The notes beneath the pieces are model-generated. The model worked only from the letters and a program-made list of their open reading frames with translations, was not told the origin of the DNA and did no database searches. From NCBI RefSeq assembly GCF_000003605.2, contig NW_003154124.1:1-11057 (forward strand): 11,057 nt of DNA. Direction: 5' to 3'. Every line of letters begins with the position of its first letter. The first letter of the stretch is position 1. Below are positions 10,341 to 11,057 of this stretch, in pieces. The stretch comes from Saccoglossus kowalevskii (taxonomy: Eukaryota; Hemichordata; Enteropneusta; Harrimaniidae). The position numbers and the translations under genes were made by a program.

Positions 10341-10676
10341 TGACAGTGCATAATGTATGTTATAGTAATGTCTTGATAAGAGTGACAGTGCATAATGTAT
10401 GTTATAGCAATGTCTTGATAAGAGTGACAGTGCATAATATATGTTATAGCAATGTCTTGATTAAAGTGACAGTGCATAATGTATGTTATAGCAATGTCTT
10501 GATAAGAGTGACAGTGCATAATGTATGTTATAGTAATGTCTTGATAAGAGTGACAGTGCATAATGTATGTTATAGCAATGTCTTGATAAGAGTGACGGTG
10601 CATAATGTATGTTATAGCAATGTCTTGATTAAAGTGACAGTGCATAATGTATGTTATAGCAATGTCTTGATAAGAG
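10341..10676. repeat. Two copies of a four-unit, 168-bp higher-order repeat
   Basis: Units 247-250 and 251-254 have the same internal order: R with C26T, R, normal, R. R denotes TTGATAAGAG in place of TTGATTAAAG (T38A plus A40G). The C26T mark (TAGTAATG) is at 10366 and 10534, exactly 168 bases apart. The halves differ only by G15A at 10439 in the first and A5G at 10597 in the second. All six R units of the window lie here, so this is a locally confined variant subfamily with a clear higher-order period. Confidence 0.9.
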
Positions 10677-10844
10677 TGACAGTGCATAATGTATGTTATA
10701 GCAATGTCTTGATTAAAGTGACGGTGCATAATGTATGTTATAGCAATGTCTTGATTAAAGTGACGGTGCATAATGTATGTTATAGCAATGTCTTGATTAA
10801 AGTGACAGTGCATAATGTATGTTATAGCAATGTCTTGATTAAAG

Positions 10845-11057
10845 TGACAGTGCATAATGTATGTTTATAGCAATGTCTTGATTAAAGTGACAGTGCATAA
10901 TGTATGTTATAGCAATGTCTTGATTAAAGTGACAGTGCATAATGTATGTTATCCCAATGTCTTGATTAAAGTGACAGTGCATAATGTATGTTAATAGCAT
11001 GTCTTGATAAAGTGACAGTGCATAATGTATGTTATAACCAATGTCTTGATTAAAGTG
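10845..11057. repeat. Irregular terminal units of the window
   Basis: Within the last five units there is an extra T at 10864-10866, AG-to-CC at 10953-10954, an extra A at 10993-10994, a missing A before 11000, a missing T near 11008, and AACC for AGC at 11036-11039. The preceding 800 bases contain a single indel. The lengths still sum to whole units, so the array itself continues past the edge. Either the outer boundary of the array is decaying or this is the low-accuracy end of a long read or contig. Confidence 0.85.

Larger units (their letters stand above)
1..11057. repeat. 42-bp tandem satellite array, 263 units
   Basis: The same 42-base unit repeats head to tail across every base of the window, always in the same orientation. 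Unit starts (TGAC) fall at 1+42k up to 1429, then shift by small indels near 1451, 2719, 7925, 7965, 8006, 10050 and 10865 and in the last 70 bases. With these included, exactly 263 units plus two bases fit the window. The consensus has about 14 A, 15 T, 9 G and 4 C, so about 31% GC. About 160 units match it exactly, and most others differ by one or two substitutions, so neighbouring units are usually 95-100% identical. Both edges lie inside the array, so its true length is greater than shown. This is seen directly. Calling it a eukaryotic satellite or megasatellite is inference from length, homogeneity and lack of genes. I recognise no named family. Confidence 0.98.

Noticed and set aside
7981-10870. 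Further open frames (7981-10014 reverse, 7999-10059 forward, 10049-10855 reverse, 10052-10870 forward)
   Set aside because: Repeat-derived frames delimited by the single-base insertions near 8006, 10050 and 10865. There is no independent coding evidence.
1-11057. CRISPR array
   Set aside because: The period resembles a short repeat plus spacer, but every base of the unit is conserved from copy to copy. There are no unique spacers, leader or cas genes.
1-11057. Promoter-like elements in each unit (TTGATT at 33-38 with CATAAT or TATAG in the next unit)
   Set aside because: The spacing from TTGATT to CATAAT is 12 bases, wrong for a bacterial promoter. The TATA-like word is expected in AT-rich DNA, and no gene follows.
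1-11057. Telomeric repeat or CENP-B-box satellite
   Set aside because: No telomere-type G-rich short motif is present, and the unit contains nothing like the CENP-B box core. A centromeric role is neither shown nor excluded.
1-11057. Purifying selection on the forward frame, because the commonest variants (A5G, G8A, T23C) are synonymous
   Set aside because: Copy number of a variant reflects amplification and not independent mutations. Counted once each, third-position changes are about one third of all types, as expected by chance.

Overview
The whole window is one uninterrupted head-to-tail tandem array of a 42-bp unit, about 31% GC. It holds 263 consecutive units plus the first two bases of a 264th. 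Counting indels by hand (net +9 bases) accounts exactly for the 11,057-base length. No unique flanking sequence is visible at either edge. I find no gene, RNA gene, mobile element, CRISPR array or convincing regulatory site. Unit numbering used throughout: unit 1 starts at base 1, and unit position 1 is the T of TGAC. Landmarks in the consensus are TGACAGTGCATAATG at unit positions 1-15, TTATAGCAATG at 20-30 and TTGATTAAAG at 33-42.

A megasatellite/minisatellite this long and this homogeneous (about 160 of 263 units match the consensus exactly) points to a eukaryotic genome, probably a satellite block from a long-read assembly. The sequence does not identify the lineage. I recognise no known satellite family, centromere-protein box or telomere motif.

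Layout. 1-1450: nearly pure array, including 19 identical units at 379-1176. 1451-1457: a 7-bp insertion that forms a small perfect inverted repeat. 1458-2719: regular array, ended by a 1-bp deletion. 2720-7924: the longest stretch in constant phase, rich in variant units arranged in higher-order blocks. 7924-8010: three consecutive units with +1, -1 and +1 indels. 8011-10049: regular array. 10050: a 1-bp insertion. 10341-10676: a distinct variant subfamily organised as two copies of a 168-bp, four-unit higher-order repeat. 10864-11057: increasingly irregular units, indicating either the eroding array edge or a poor-quality sequence end.

Short codes for recurring variants: G = A5G; t = G8A; Y = C9T; c = T23C; i = G15A; g = T1G; n = G8C plus C9A; M = T38G; R = T38A plus A40G; A = consensus. 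The order of these variants is the main information in the window. It records segmental duplication of multi-unit blocks, as expected from unequal exchange or replication slippage. Because 42 is divisible by 3, one frame on each strand stays open for thousands of bases. These long open frames are a by-product of the repeat and are not called as genes.
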